Notes under the pieces: generated by a model | Database searches by the model: none | Told to the model about the DNA's origin: nothing | What the model saw: only the letters and a program-made list of their open reading frames with translations | Translations under genes and position numbers: made by a program | Assembly: GCF_018736065.1 (NCBI RefSeq) | Contig: NZ_CP076128.1 | Location: 2,666,001-2,730,000, forward strand | Length of the DNA: 64,000 nt | Reading direction: 5' to 3' | DNA from: Flammeovirga kamogawensis | GTDB lineage: Bacteria; Bacteroidota; Bacteroidia; Cytophagales; Flammeovirgaceae | Shown: positions 26,540 through 35,957 of the stretch, piece by piece | Numbering within the stretch: position 1 is the stretch's first letter | How the letters are laid out: every line of letters starts with the position of its first letter

Positions 26540-29500
26540 ATGAAATACACAATTACACGAATTCTATTTTTTGTATGTTTTTATTTACTTCAATTTCATA
26601 CATCAATCGCTCAGCCTACTTTAAATTCTGCAGATTTAGTCGTAGTTGCAAGAAATACAGATCTCGACGATCAATTTGCTATTGTTGCATTAGCAGATAT
26701 CCCTGCTAATTCTATCATTTTCCTTACAGATGAAGGTTATGATAATTCAGGTTTCACTTTTGATGGGTCCGAAGATGTTTTCAAATGGACTGTAGGTAAT
26801 AATATTACCGCGGGGACAATTATTAGGTTTACAAATGAGTCTACAACTACATTAGCTATTAAAAATCCAAATCATGGAACATTATTCCATTCAAATGGAT
26901 CATCTGATATGAATCTTTCTGCAGGAGATCAACTTTTTATATATCAAACAGATAACAATACATATAATGGAACGATACAAAGGTTAGACGGATCTAGTAA
27001 CACAGAAGCAGGAATGATTTATGCTTTTAATGGTGATAATAGCTCTCCTAATACACATGGATGGTTAGATTCTCCTAATACCCACACCTCTGCTGCTTCT
27101 CAAGCTCCGGATAATATGACTATTTTATCAACTGTAGATGGAACAGGTAATGCAAGCTATGCAAATGCTAATGGTATGCTTACTCAAGCACAATTAAAAG
27201 GAAATTTATCACAAGAAGAACTCTCAGCTGGTGAATATGATAACTATATTTATGATGGGCCAACAAGTAGTGCTACTAAACCTGATTGGTTAATCAGAAT
27301 ACACACTGTAAGTAATTGGTTAGCTTCAAATACTGATTCTGTTAGCTTATACACAGGTGCACTTTCTAATGATCTATCCATTTTACCTGCTAATACCAAC
27401 CCAGTTATTACAATAAACTCAAGTAGTTCTAATTATAATGAAGGATCATCTCCATTACAGTTAGATTCCAATGCATCAATATCTGATAGTGATTGGGATG
27501 GAGGAACATTAACTGTTCAAATTACCACCAATGCCGATACTTATGATGAAATAAGTATTCCTGACAATATAGTAAATAACATAAACACAAGTAGCTCTAA
27601 CTTACAAGATGGAAGTACAGTTTTTGGAACATTAAGTGCTACAGAAGGAACTGTAACTAATTCAACTACTTTAACAATCACGTTTAATAGCAATGCATCA
27701 AGTTCATTAGTACAACAGACATTAAGAGCTGTATCATATAGAAATACATCTCAAAATCCAGCAACTTCCAATAGGATTATTACTATTAATATAAATGATT
27801 CACAATCCAGAAATGCAAATGGTACGAAAACAATTGGTGTTACTAGTTTAGATGATGATGCTCCAATCATTAATGTAAATAATAATTTGAGCATAAATGA
27901 AAATGCTAATGGTACAATTTCAAGTACTTTTCTATCAAGTAGCGATATAGATGATGATGACACATCACTTATTTACACTATTACATCTTCTAGTTCTTAT
28001 GGTCAAGTAGAAAATTCTGATAATCCAGAAGTGAGCATATCTTCATTCACACAACAAAATATCATAGACAATAAAATTCAATATGTTCATAATGGAAGTA
28101 GTACTAGTAGTGATTCTTTCACTTTTAAAGTTGCGGATGATGGCTCTAATGAACTCTCAAATCAAACATTTAACATCACTATTACACCTATTGATGATGA
28201 TGCACCTACAATCACTACAAATAATGGTTTAGCTCTAAACGAAGGTGCTTCATTAAATATTACTAGTACTGAATTAGGAGCTGATGACAGTGATTCTGAC
28301 AATACTACTTTAATATTTACTATTACTGCTGCTCCTAGTAATGGGCAAATTGAAAACTCCGATAATCCTGGCGTTAGTATTACTTCATTCACACAACAGA
28401 ATATTTCAGACGGTAAAATTCAGTATGTACACAACGGAACCAACACTACTAGTGATACATTTACTTTTAAAATTGCTGATGGTGTTCCGAATGAAAATAC
28501 GGGACAGACATTTAACATCACAATTAACCCTATTGATGATGATGCACCTACAATCACTACAAATAATGACTTAGCACTAAACGAAGGTGTTTCATTAAAT
28601 ATTACTAGTACTGAATTAGGAGCTGATGACAGTGATTCTGACAATACTACTTTATTATTTACTATTACTGCTGCTCCTAGTAATGGGCAAATTGAAAACT
28701 CTGATAATCCTGGCATTAGTATTAATTCATTCACACAACAGAATATTTCAAACAGTAAAATTCAGTATGTACACAACGGATCCAACACTACTAGTGATAC
28801 ATTTACTTTTAAAATTGCTGATGGTGTTCCGAATGAGAATACGGGGCAGACATTTAACATCACAATTAACCCTATTGATGATGATACTCCTACAATCACT
28901 ACAAATAATGGTTTAGCTCTAAACGAAGGTGCTTCATTAAATATTACTAGTACTGAATTAGGAGCTGATGACAGTGATTCTGACAATACTACTTTAATAT
29001 TTACTATTTCTGCTGCTCCTAGTAATGGGCAAATTGAAAACTCTGATAATTCTGGCGTTAGTATTAATTCATTCACACAACAGGATATTTCAGACGGTAA
29101 AATTCAGTATGTACATGACGGAACCAACACTACTAGTGATACATTCACTTTTAAAATTGCTGATGGTGTTCCGAATGAAAATACTGGCCAGACATTTAAC
29201 ATCACAATTAACCCTATTGATGATGATACTCCTACAATCACTACAAATAATGGCTTAGCACTAAACGAAGGTGCTTCATTAAATATTACTAGTACTGAAT
29301 TAGGAGCCGATGACAGTGATTCTGACAATACTACTTTAATACTTACTATTACTGCTGCTCCTAGTAATGGGCAAATTGAAAACTCTGATAATCCTGGCGT
29401 TAGTATTACTTCATTCACACAACAGAATATTTCAGACGGTAAAATTCAGTATGTACACAACGGAACCAACACTACTAGTGATACATTTACTTTTAAAATT

Positions 29501-30502
29501 GCTGATGGTGTTCCGAATGAAAATACTGGCCAAACATTTAACATCACAATTAACCCTATTGATGATGATGCACCTACAATCACTACAAATAATGGTTTAG
29601 CTCTAAACGAAGGTGCTTCATTAAATATTACTAGTACTGAATTAGGAGCTGATGACAGTGATTCTGACAATACTACTTTAATATTTACTATTATTGCTGC
29701 TCCTAGTAATGGGCAAATTGAAAACTCTGATAATCCTGGCGTTAGTATTAATTCATTCACGCAACAGAATATTTCAGACGGTAAAATTCAGTATGTACAC
29801 AACGGAACCAACACTACTAGTGATACATTCACTTTTAGGGTTACAGATGGTGCTTCTAATGAAATAAATGGACAAACATTTAATATTACCATTAACCCTG
29901 TAGATGATGATGCTCCTGTTATTATTGTAAATAATGGTATCTCATTAAACATTGGTGATACTGCTACGATCACAACTTTGGAATTAGAAATAGATGATAG
30001 CGATAGTGATAATTTATCACTACAATTTATTATTACAACGAACCCAAATAATGGTTACCTCGAAAATACAGATGACATTGGAAATGACATTAGTAGTTTC
30101 ACACAGCAAGATCTCATTGATCAAAAAATCAGGTATATTAATAATGGCAATAGTGCTGATACAGATACATTTACTTTTACTGTATCAGATAGCTATTCTA
30201 ATCAATTAATCGATCAAACATTTCTAATTAACCTATCTACAGTAACTAGTAGTGAATACTCTCTTTTTGATAAAATAAGTCTTTTTCCTAACCCTATCGA
30301 CAATCAATTAAATATTAATTTTGAAAAAATATCTAAAGGTGAAATTCAAATCATATCGTTAGACGGTAAGGTTGTTTCTAAAAAAACTTTCGATAATCAA
30401 AGAATATTAAATATAGATTTCAATGGATTCAAAAGTGGTTTTTACTTTATCAGAATACACAACGGTGATCAAAATATAAGTTATAAAGTTCTCAAAAAAT
30501 AG
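26540..30502 (+). CDS. Large cadherin-like repeat surface protein with T9SS sorting domain
   Basis: A 1320-residue secreted protein. Residues 1-24 are a signal peptide (ending SIAQ). Residues about 25-290 form an N-terminal domain (PTLNSADLVVVARNTDLDDQ..., DEGYDNSGFTFDGSEDVFKW) found at the head of several Bacteroidota adhesins. Residues about 290-437 hold a diverged Ig/cadherin-like domain. From about 438 come seven 114-residue repeats (start DDDAPTITTNNG, core FTITAAPSNGQIENSD, SFTQQNISDGKIQYVHNGTN, end FNITINPI), resembling cadherin-like/CSPG repeats, with Asp clusters suited to Ca2+ binding. The C-terminus (LFPNPIDNQLNINF ... FKSGFYFIRIHNGDQN ... YKVLKK) is a type IX sorting domain. Likely a surface adhesin or matrix protein; ligand unknown. 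Confidence 0.88.
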   Translation: MKYTITRILFFVCFYLLQFHTSIAQPTLNSADLVVVARNTDLDDQFAIVALADIPANSIIFLTDEGYDNSGFTFDGSEDVFKWTVGNNITAGTIIRFTNESTTTLAIKNPNHGTLFHSNGSSDMNLSAGDQLFIYQTDNNTYNGTIQRLDGSSNTEAGMIYAFNGDNSSPNTHGWLDSPNTHTSAASQAPDNMTILSTVDGTGNASYANANGMLTQAQLKGNLSQEELSAGEYDNYIYDGPTSSATKPDWLIRIHTVSNWLASNTDSVSLYTGALSNDLSILPANTNPVITINSSSSNYNEGSSPLQLDSNASISDSDWDGGTLTVQITTNADTYDEISIPDNIVNNINTSSSNLQDGSTVFGTLSATEGTVTNSTTLTITFNSNASSSLVQQTLRAVSYRNTSQNPATSNRIITININDSQSRNANGTKTIGVTSLDDDAPIINVNNNLSINENANGTISSTFLSSSDIDDDDTSLIYTITSSSSYGQVENSDNPEVSISSFTQQNIIDNKIQYVHNGSSTSSDSFTFKVADDGSNELSNQTFNITITPIDDDAPTITTNNGLALNEGASLNITSTELGADDSDSDNTTLIFTITAAPSNGQIENSDNPGVSITSFTQQNISDGKIQYVHNGTNTTSDTFTFKIADGVPNENTGQTFNITINPIDDDAPTITTNNDLALNEGVSLNITSTELGADDSDSDNTTLLFTITAAPSNGQIENSDNPGISINSFTQQNISNSKIQYVHNGSNTTSDTFTFKIADGVPNENTGQTFNITINPIDDDTPTITTNNGLALNEGASLNITSTELGADDSDSDNTTLIFTISAAPSNGQIENSDNSGVSINSFTQQDISDGKIQYVHDGTNTTSDTFTFKIADGVPNENTGQTFNITINPIDDDTPTITTNNGLALNEGASLNITSTELGADDSDSDNTTLILTITAAPSNGQIENSDNPGVSITSFTQQNISDGKIQYVHNGTNTTSDTFTFKIADGVPNENTGQTFNITINPIDDDAPTITTNNGLALNEGASLNITSTELGADDSDSDNTTLIFTIIAAPSNGQIENSDNPGVSINSFTQQNISDGKIQYVHNGTNTTSDTFTFRVTDGASNEINGQTFNITINPVDDDAPVIIVNNGISLNIGDTATITTLELEIDDSDSDNLSLQFIITTNPNNGYLENTDDIGNDISSFTQQDLIDQKIRYINNGNSADTDTFTFTVSDSYSNQLIDQTFLINLSTVTSSEYSLFDKISLFPNPIDNQLNINFEKISKGEIQIISLDGKVVSKKTFDNQRILNIDFNGFKSGFYFIRIHNGDQNISYKVLKK
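27851..30244 (+). repeat. Seven tandem 342-bp repeats within the adhesin gene
   Basis: Units start at 27851, 28193, 28535, 28877, 29219, 29561 and 29903, each exactly 342 bp. Units 2 to 6 are nearly identical in nucleotide sequence; the first and last are diverged. Such a block is prone to copy-number change and to assembly collapse. Confidence 0.93.
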
Positions 30503-30525
30503 TTTTCAAAATTTATGTAAAGTAA

Positions 30526-30569
30526 ATGAGTCACTTCCTAATTAAAACTAAGAGGTGACTCATATTTTA
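30526..30569 (+). terminator. Rho-independent terminator of the adhesin gene
   Basis: 9-bp stem ATGAGTCAC (30526-30534) with GTGACTCAT (30555-30563), followed by ATTTTAT. It also precedes the convergent small gene at 30585. Confidence 0.7.
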
Positions 30570-30584
30570 TATCAATAACTAAGG

Positions 30585-30752
30585 CTAAAACAAAGATGTT
30601 CTAACCTTATTCTTTTTAAAACCCCAAGGACAATGTTTACATTGATTCTTACAGCAATACCCTCGTTTTTCGTGAAAGGCTTTAGTAAAAACATACAAGC
30701 CATTTTCTATATAATAATCTTCCCCTTCTTTTAGTGGTTGCTGTTTTCCCAT
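30585..30752 (-). CDS. DUF5522-like small Cys-rich protein
   Basis: A 55-residue gene, below common ORF length cut-offs. Start ATG at 30750-30752, stop TAG at 30585-30587. The protein has the pattern LYVFTKAFHEKRGYCCKNQCKHCPWGF: a short sheet followed by Cys-Cys (33-34), Cys38 and Cys41, typical of small DUF5522 proteins that occur widely in Bacteroidota and resemble part of a metal-binding or cysteine-cluster domain. A TATTTTTG -7 box lies 27 nt upstream. The family call is by motif memory; function unknown. Confidence 0.8.
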   Translation of the reverse strand: MGKQQPLKEGEDYYIENGLYVFTKAFHEKRGYCCKNQCKHCPWGFKKNKVRTSLF

Positions 30753-30778
30753 TTGTGTCTATTTAAAATTTCGGTACA

Positions 30779-30786
30779 CAAAAATA
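30779..30786 (-). promoter_or_regulatory. Bacteroidota -7 box of the DUF5522 gene
   Basis: The minus strand reads TATTTTTG 27 nt before the start at 30752, a perfect TAnnTTTG match. No well-spaced -33 TTTG is visible. Confidence 0.5.
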
Positions 30787-31007
30787 CAAACTCAATATCA
30801 ATATTTTATTATTTTAGAATAACTCTTTCACCTTAACTATTCTCCTAAATTTTAAAGTAGCAAAACATCTAACTATTCTTATTAGAAACATAGCAATTAG
30901 TAGTATTACTGTAATTGAGAGTGTATCAACTAATCCAAAGTACTTTTCAGTATTATTTCGTAAATTATCTAATCACAAAGTTTTAACTACCTTAATCGAG
31001 TTACACT

Positions 31008-31697
31008 ATGTTAGCCGGGCATTTCTCAACAGCATTAATTGCAAACAAGCAAAGCTATCCTAAAGGGACTTTTCTCTATTTTCTGATAGCTTCTCAACTT
31101 CAAGATTTATTATGGTTCTTATTACATTATTTAGGCATTGAAGTAACAGAACCCTCAGATGTTTTCAATGCAACACTCAACAATATGACAGCTAATATGC
31201 TGTTTAGTCATGATCTTCTACCTCAAATGTTTTGGTTAATCTTAGTTTTTGCTTTTGGTAGGCTCTATTTTAAAAGTGCTAAAATTGGGCTAATAGGTAG
31301 TGCAATAGTTGCAGGGCATTTTATACTTGATTTTTTTTCAGGGTATCCTCATCATGTATTTGGAGAAGACTCTTCTAGTATTGGTTTAGGATTATATATT
31401 TCGAATGTTTACTCCGCAATTGCTATAGAAGCTGTTTTTTGTATAGTTGTTCTATGGTATTTTTTCTCACAAGAAGTTAAGGAAGGAGTACACAGATCAA
31501 CAGTAAATAAAATTGCAATTATCGGATTATTTATTTTTGGTATTGGCTTTATGCTCACAATTGCTACTACTTCATTTAGAGAATGGTTTTCTATCCCCAA
31601 TTTTAATTTAGCATTTAACTCTAATGTCCCTACATTAATAATTACCTATTTCGGAATGATTTTCTACCTCAATTACTTTGTTAGAAACAACAGGTAA
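31008..31697 (+). CDS. Integral membrane protein, possible membrane-bound hydrolase-like fold
   Basis: A 229-residue protein with about six hydrophobic segments (near residues 18-40, 72-90, 95-115, 128-150, 165-185 and 200-222). Conserved-looking polar residues within or beside the membrane include AGHFSTA at the N-terminus, the QLQDLLWFLLHYLG stretch and AGHFILDFFSGYPHH. This His/Asp spacing recalls the membrane-bound metal-dependent hydrolase family (YdjM-like), but I cannot assign it firmly. It is probably monocistronic, between the DUF5522 gene and the sulfatase gene. Confidence 0.7.
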   Translation: MLAGHFSTALIANKQSYPKGTFLYFLIASQLQDLLWFLLHYLGIEVTEPSDVFNATLNNMTANMLFSHDLLPQMFWLILVFAFGRLYFKSAKIGLIGSAIVAGHFILDFFSGYPHHVFGEDSSSIGLGLYISNVYSAIAIEAVFCIVVLWYFFSQEVKEGVHRSTVNKIAIIGLFIFGIGFMLTIATTSFREWFSIPNFNLAFNSNVPTLIITYFGMIFYLNYFVRNNR

Positions 31698-31873
31698 CAC
31701 CAAATAAGTAATCCATATTTTCATTCTAAATTAAATTCGTTTTTAAAAATAACATTTGTAATTATTACCAAACGCTGCTAATTTTATAACTATAGATAAT
31801 AAAGTATGTATATATCTATCTAATCAACTTTATATCTTACTACTAAACTTCATTACAAATCAAAACACTCAAT

Positions 31874-33622
31874 ATGAAAATAACAGGCTTATCAATTTTA
31901 GCTATCCTTTTTGTTTTAATAGGATGTAATAACAATCAAAAAAAGGAGCTTTCTAAGCAAACAAAAAAGCCAAATATTTTAATCATTTTAGCAGATGATA
32001 TGGGGTATGGAGACATCGGTTCTTTTGGTAGTGAAATCCAAACACCTAACATAGATAAACTGGTAAATGAAGGCATTCAATTCACAAATTTCCATGTTGG
32101 TGCAGCATGTTCTCCAACAAGAACAATGCTAATGACTGGAGTTGACAACCATAGAGCAGGCCTTGGTAATATGACAGAAATCCAAGCAGACAATCAATTT
32201 GGGAAGCCAGGTTATGAAGGTTATTTAAATGATGATGTGATTTCTGTTGCAACTAGAATGCAGGATGGCGGGTATCATACCTACATGGTAGGAAAATGGC
32301 ATTTAGGACATTCCGAAACTACTATTCCATATGCTAAAGGTTTTGAACACTCATTTGCATTAATGGAAAGCGGCGCTGATAACTGGGTTGAGCAACCTTA
32401 CATTCCAATGTATAAAGCAGTTCATTATTACGAAGATGAAAAGCAAGTTAGCCTACCAACTGAAAATTATTTTTCATCAAATTATTACACAGACAAAATG
32501 ATGAAATATATTGGTGAGTCTAAGAAAGATGACAAACCCTTTTATGCTTACCTTTCTTACCAAGCTGTTCATTATCCACACCAAGCTCCAAAAGAATATA
32601 TCGATAAATACAATGGTGTTTATGATGAAGGTTGGGAAAAGCTTAGAGAAAATCGTTTAGCTAAACAGAAAAAACTTGGTATTGTATCTAAAGATGTAGA
32701 TTTGAATACAGATAATGCTGCTACCACAGAGCCAGATTGGAAAATTCAGGATTGGAATAAACTATCAAATGAGCAAAAAAAATTCAATGCTCGTAAAATG
32801 CAAGCCTATTCAGGAATGGTAGACAATATGGATGTAAATATTGGTAGATTAATAAGTTATCTAAAAGAAATTGGAGAATATGATAATACTTTAATTGTAT
32901 TTCTTTCTGACAATGGTGCCGATCCAAACCAACTAACAACAAAGCCTGGGTTTGATAAATGGTATAGAGCAAACTACGAATACACTTTTATGGAAGACTA
33001 TAATGGCGACTATTCAAAGATGGGGCTAAAAGGTTCTTATGCAGATTATGGACCAGGATGGGCTGCAGCTGCTAATACTCCCAATAGCTATTATAAAACA
33101 TTTTCTACAGAGGGAGGAATACGTGTTCCTTTTGTTGCTTGGTTTCCTAAATTTTTAGAGAAAGGCAAAATGGTTAAAAATTTCGCCTTTGTTAAAGACC
33201 TTGTCCCAACTATGTTAGAAGTTGCTGGCATAGAAGATACTGGTAGCTTTTATAATGGAAAAAAGATTTACCCAATCACTGGGAAAAGTATGTGGAGTTT
33301 TCTGACTGGAAAGTCTAAAGTTTTACATAATGATGATGAAATTATTGGTTATGAACTAGCAGGAAGCAGTGCTGCGTTCCAAGGTAAATATAAACTATCT
33401 ATCAACCCTAAAACAAAAGGTACAGGTAAATGGGAATTATATGATATCGTTAACGATCCTTCTGAAATGCATAATTTAGCTAGTAAGATGCCAGAACTTG
33501 TAGCAAAGTTAAAAGCTGGATATAGTAAATATGAAAAAGAAAATGGTGTAGTTCCCGTTCCAGCAGATTATGATGTGCTAAAACAATTAATCAAAAATGC
33601 AGAGAGAGGCGTAGCACATTAA
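31874..33622 (+). CDS. Lipoprotein arylsulfatase (FGly-type, S1 family)
   Basis: A 582-residue type I sulfatase that would hydrolyse sulfate esters outside the cytoplasm. A lipoprotein signal (LFVLIGC, Cys18) precedes the catalytic domain. Motifs: metal ligands in ILADDMGYGDIGSFG (Asp41-Asp42); the formylglycine signature CSPTR with Cys79; MVGKWHLGH; LSDNGADPN, which supplies further metal ligands; and a C-terminal small subdomain ending WELYDIVNDPSEMHNLA. Length and inserts resemble the AtsA-like S1_4 group. Activity needs conversion of Cys79 by a sulfatase-maturating enzyme, not encoded in this window. Marine sulfated polysaccharides or aryl sulfates are plausible substrates. Confidence 0.93.
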   Translation: MKITGLSILAILFVLIGCNNNQKKELSKQTKKPNILIILADDMGYGDIGSFGSEIQTPNIDKLVNEGIQFTNFHVGAACSPTRTMLMTGVDNHRAGLGNMTEIQADNQFGKPGYEGYLNDDVISVATRMQDGGYHTYMVGKWHLGHSETTIPYAKGFEHSFALMESGADNWVEQPYIPMYKAVHYYEDEKQVSLPTENYFSSNYYTDKMMKYIGESKKDDKPFYAYLSYQAVHYPHQAPKEYIDKYNGVYDEGWEKLRENRLAKQKKLGIVSKDVDLNTDNAATTEPDWKIQDWNKLSNEQKKFNARKMQAYSGMVDNMDVNIGRLISYLKEIGEYDNTLIVFLSDNGADPNQLTTKPGFDKWYRANYEYTFMEDYNGDYSKMGLKGSYADYGPGWAAAANTPNSYYKTFSTEGGIRVPFVAWFPKFLEKGKMVKNFAFVKDLVPTMLEVAGIEDTGSFYNGKKIYPITGKSMWSFLTGKSKVLHNDDEIIGYELAGSSAAFQGKYKLSINPKTKGTGKWELYDIVNDPSEMHNLASKMPELVAKLKAGYSKYEKENGVVPVPADYDVLKQLIKNAERGVAH

Positions 33623-33770
33623 TTTTAAATAATTTATTAGATATTATTTAAGAATTCACTTCAAAAAGTAACATTAATAGTAATTAGGTTAGCCCATTAA
33701 AATACGATATGATGGTACTAATTTGATTACTATTATTTTTATTTCATTTCTGAACTAAAAATAATGTAAA

Positions 33771-33802
33771 ACAAAAAGACCCTGCCGTTAAGCAAGGTCT
33801 TT
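33771..33802 (-). terminator. Terminator of the glucosaminidase gene
   Basis: AAAGACC (33775-33781) pairs with GGTCTTT (33796-33802), with a further TGC/GCA pairing after one mismatch. A rich A tract on the plus side gives T residues on the minus-strand transcript. Confidence 0.65.
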
Positions 33803-33845
33803 AATAATATTTCTTCTTATTGAAGTCGAGATGTAAGATTCGATT

Positions 33846-34490
33846 CTAGTATCCAGAAGGAAGACAGAAACGAATGTGTTGTGCTTCTACGCTACTAATT
33901 GATGCTACTGACTGAAGTTCCTGAGATCTTCTTGCCATAGCTTCTTCTTCACGTAACTCGTCTACTACTGGAGCAACAAATCTGTCCATTACCGCACTTA
34001 CCAATTGAAGGTAAGTAGGGCTTGTAGCATATCCACCTTTCGTAATCGCTGCAATTTGTTTATTTGGATCTAATGTCTCAAATAATCCATTTTTACGATA
34101 AGTATGGAAACTAGTTAGCACTTTGCAATAGTCTTCTACTGCTTGTTCTAAAGATGTATAAACTCTATATCGTCTGTATCGTTGTTCTCCGATATCATAG
34201 ACCAATTTACTTCTTGTAGTACTAGTAGAAGCGATGTTGAAGATTCTGAAATCTTTTCTCAGTTCCCAACCTTGCTCTGCTATTGCTTGTGATATAGCTA
34301 CTTTTGTATTGATACCGTATTTTCTACAAATTGGATCAAAAGATTTGTACAAAGTACGAATGTAATCTTCTCTCTTTATTGTATCTGTATCTTTTACACT
34401 TGTAATTGAAGTATTTGAAGATGCATTCGCAATTTCAAAGCTTCCTACACTTGTTACAAAAATAGTTAAAATGAGCAAAAACTTTTTCAT
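33846..34490 (-). CDS. Secreted glucosaminidase-domain protein (peptidoglycan hydrolase)
   Basis: A 214-residue exported protein. Residues 1-23 are a signal peptide (MKKFLLILTIFVTSVGSFEIANA). The rest is a FlgJ-like/endo-beta-N-acetylglucosaminidase domain: SFDPICRKYGINTKVAISQAIAEQGWELRKDFRIFNIAS, with the catalytic Glu in AIAEQG (about residue 72). Then come the YRVYTSLEQAVEDYCKVLTS segment and GGYATSPTYLQLVSAVMDRF. Such enzymes cut between N-acetylglucosamine and N-acetylmuramic acid. A usual helper domain such as LysM or SH3 is absent. It diverges from a putative amino-sugar operon at 35025-39866, which fits a murein-degradation role. Confidence 0.88.
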   Translation of the reverse strand: MKKFLLILTIFVTSVGSFEIANASSNTSITSVKDTDTIKREDYIRTLYKSFDPICRKYGINTKVAISQAIAEQGWELRKDFRIFNIASTSTTRSKLVYDIGEQRYRRYRVYTSLEQAVEDYCKVLTSFHTYRKNGLFETLDPNKQIAAITKGGYATSPTYLQLVSAVMDRFVAPVVDELREEEAMARRSQELQSVASISSVEAQHIRFCLPSGY

Positions 34491-34589
34491 TAAAAGTTTG
34501 TTATGTCAAAAATTCAAGTGTCCGTCTGACGCTTGTGCTGATTATCAGCGATTTAATTAAGTATTTCAGCATAATTAAATTATTGGATG

Positions 34590-34619
34590 CAAATATAACA
34601 TACACAAGTAATAAAACAA
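34590..34619 (-). promoter_or_regulatory. Promoter of the glucosaminidase gene
   Basis: The minus strand carries ATTG (-33, TTG at 34617-34619), 19 nt, then TATATTTG (-7) at 34590-34597. It implies a leader of about 90 nt containing two inverted repeats (GCTGA/TCAGC near 34537-34549 and an imperfect CAAG-GTC/GAC-CTTG stem near 34515-34535). Confidence 0.7.
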
Positions 34620-34894
34620 TGCTTTATAAACGATTATTTACAATTAGGTTATTTTGATTTTTTACACATATAATTGTATTATTTTAATATAGTTGATTGA
34701 AATAGGTTATTAATAGTACTTTATTTAGTAATCATATGATATATAGTAGACCATTTAATCGAGCAAATGGGCAAAAAATTTCCTTTTTTTTGATAAATTT
34801 GGATAAGATTTAAGAGGAAATAGTAAAAATTCAACTGTCCAAAGTATATTATTCTCAATTAACAGTCACATTATCACCTCATTTACCAATAGGC

Positions 34895-34902
34895 TATATT
34901 TG
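34895..34902 (+). promoter_or_regulatory. Bacteroidota -7 box for the 35025-39866 operon
   Basis: TATATTTG is a perfect -7 element, 123 nt before the start at 35025. A -33 TTTG at the proper spacing is not seen. Confidence 0.45.
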
Positions 34903-35024
34903 TGGTTATTTTTTTGATAAAGTGCTTTTTTTTGACAATATTCAGAACTATTACAGAACCCTCCTGCAATTTTCAAATTCTGTAAAACAGCTTTCGGTTT
35001 TTACCGACAGACATATATATATCA

Positions 35025-35930
35025 ATGAGAAATAATACTACTGGTTTTAAAGACGAACTATTGCAACAAAAAAGTTGGCTTCCCGTGGGTATCATAGGTT
35101 TAATTATCGTTGGTACTGTTGCTGCTTACGCTGCTTTTTCTGGCTCTGACGGAACTAAGCAACAAAGGATGCGTATTAATGAACTCGAAAAGAAAAATGC
35201 TCAAGTAGAAGCTGAGAGTGGTGCTTACTTATCAAAAATTAAACACCAAAATGATCGTATTCTTGATTTAAAAGATGATATACTACGATTAGAGAAACGT
35301 TTGAATGAAAGAGAAGCAGAATTAACTACTCATGATCAAAAATTGGATATGAAACAAGGGTCTATCAGATCTCTTGAAAACCGTATTTCTGATTTAAAAG
35401 ATGATAAGTTTCGATTACAAAGAAATATTGATGAGAACAACCGAGTAATTCAGGAAATGAGTCAACGTTCAAAAGAACAAAATGAATTAATCAAGGCAAA
35501 TCAACAACAATTATCAGAGGTTCAAGAGCAATTAGAACGTACGCAAACAAAACATCTTCAATCGCTTAAAGATCAGAAACTAGCAGAACAATCTGAAGTA
35601 TCTGCTCAAGAAGCATTAAGAAATCAGAAAGAATTATACAGTAAATTGATGCAAGAATTGGCTACAACAAGAAGCGAATTAAATACCGTTCGATTAACTG
35701 CTAATGATAAAGATTTACAACTGCAATTAGTACAGCAAAAGGAATTACAAACTCAGCAACTTCAATACAAAGAAAAAGAGTTACAAACTCAGGCAAATAC
35801 AGATCTATATAAAATAATTTCAGTAACTAGTATAGTACTAGTAATTGCATTAATAATTTTTGTGGTTTTTGCTTTACAAAGAAATGGTACCGATTTAATG
35901 GTATTCAATAAATCCCAAGAAAGAGATTAA
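35025..35930 (+). CDS. Coiled-coil membrane protein of unknown function
   Basis: A 301-residue protein with two membrane helices: about residues 20-39 (LPVGIIGLIIVGTVAAYAAF) and 267-288 (ISVTSIVLVIALIIFVVFALQ). Between them lie about 220 residues of almost unbroken, highly charged coiled coil (KDDILRLEKRLNEREAE, RISDLKDDKFRLQRNIDE, QQLQYKEKELQTQ). Both helices together would place the coiled coil on one side of the membrane as an anchored rod or loop. No family is recognised. It begins a plus-strand run with a sugar kinase, a glycoside hydrolase and a permease (gaps 27, 63 and 15 bp), so a role in envelope remodelling is possible but only inferred. Confidence 0.8.
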   Translation: MRNNTTGFKDELLQQKSWLPVGIIGLIIVGTVAAYAAFSGSDGTKQQRMRINELEKKNAQVEAESGAYLSKIKHQNDRILDLKDDILRLEKRLNEREAELTTHDQKLDMKQGSIRSLENRISDLKDDKFRLQRNIDENNRVIQEMSQRSKEQNELIKANQQQLSEVQEQLERTQTKHLQSLKDQKLAEQSEVSAQEALRNQKELYSKLMQELATTRSELNTVRLTANDKDLQLQLVQQKELQTQQLQYKEKELQTQANTDLYKIISVTSIVLVIALIIFVVFALQRNGTDLMVFNKSQERD

Positions 35931-35957
35931 TTTTTTAAACCTAAACAACAAATAGTC

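Larger units (their letters stand above)
34491..35024. other. 534-bp divergent intergenic region
   Basis: No gene is visible between the glucosaminidase (minus) and the coiled-coil protein (plus). It holds a promoter on each strand, a structured minus-strand leader and a small hairpin TCGGT/ACCGA (34994-35007) shortly before the plus-strand start. The remainder is AT-rich without clear structure. Confidence 0.6.

Noticed and set aside
27751-29973. Series of 60- to 104-codon frames on both strands with a 342-bp spacing
   Set aside because: They are shadows of the repeated cadherin-like units; the long plus frame with signal peptide and sorting domain is the real gene.
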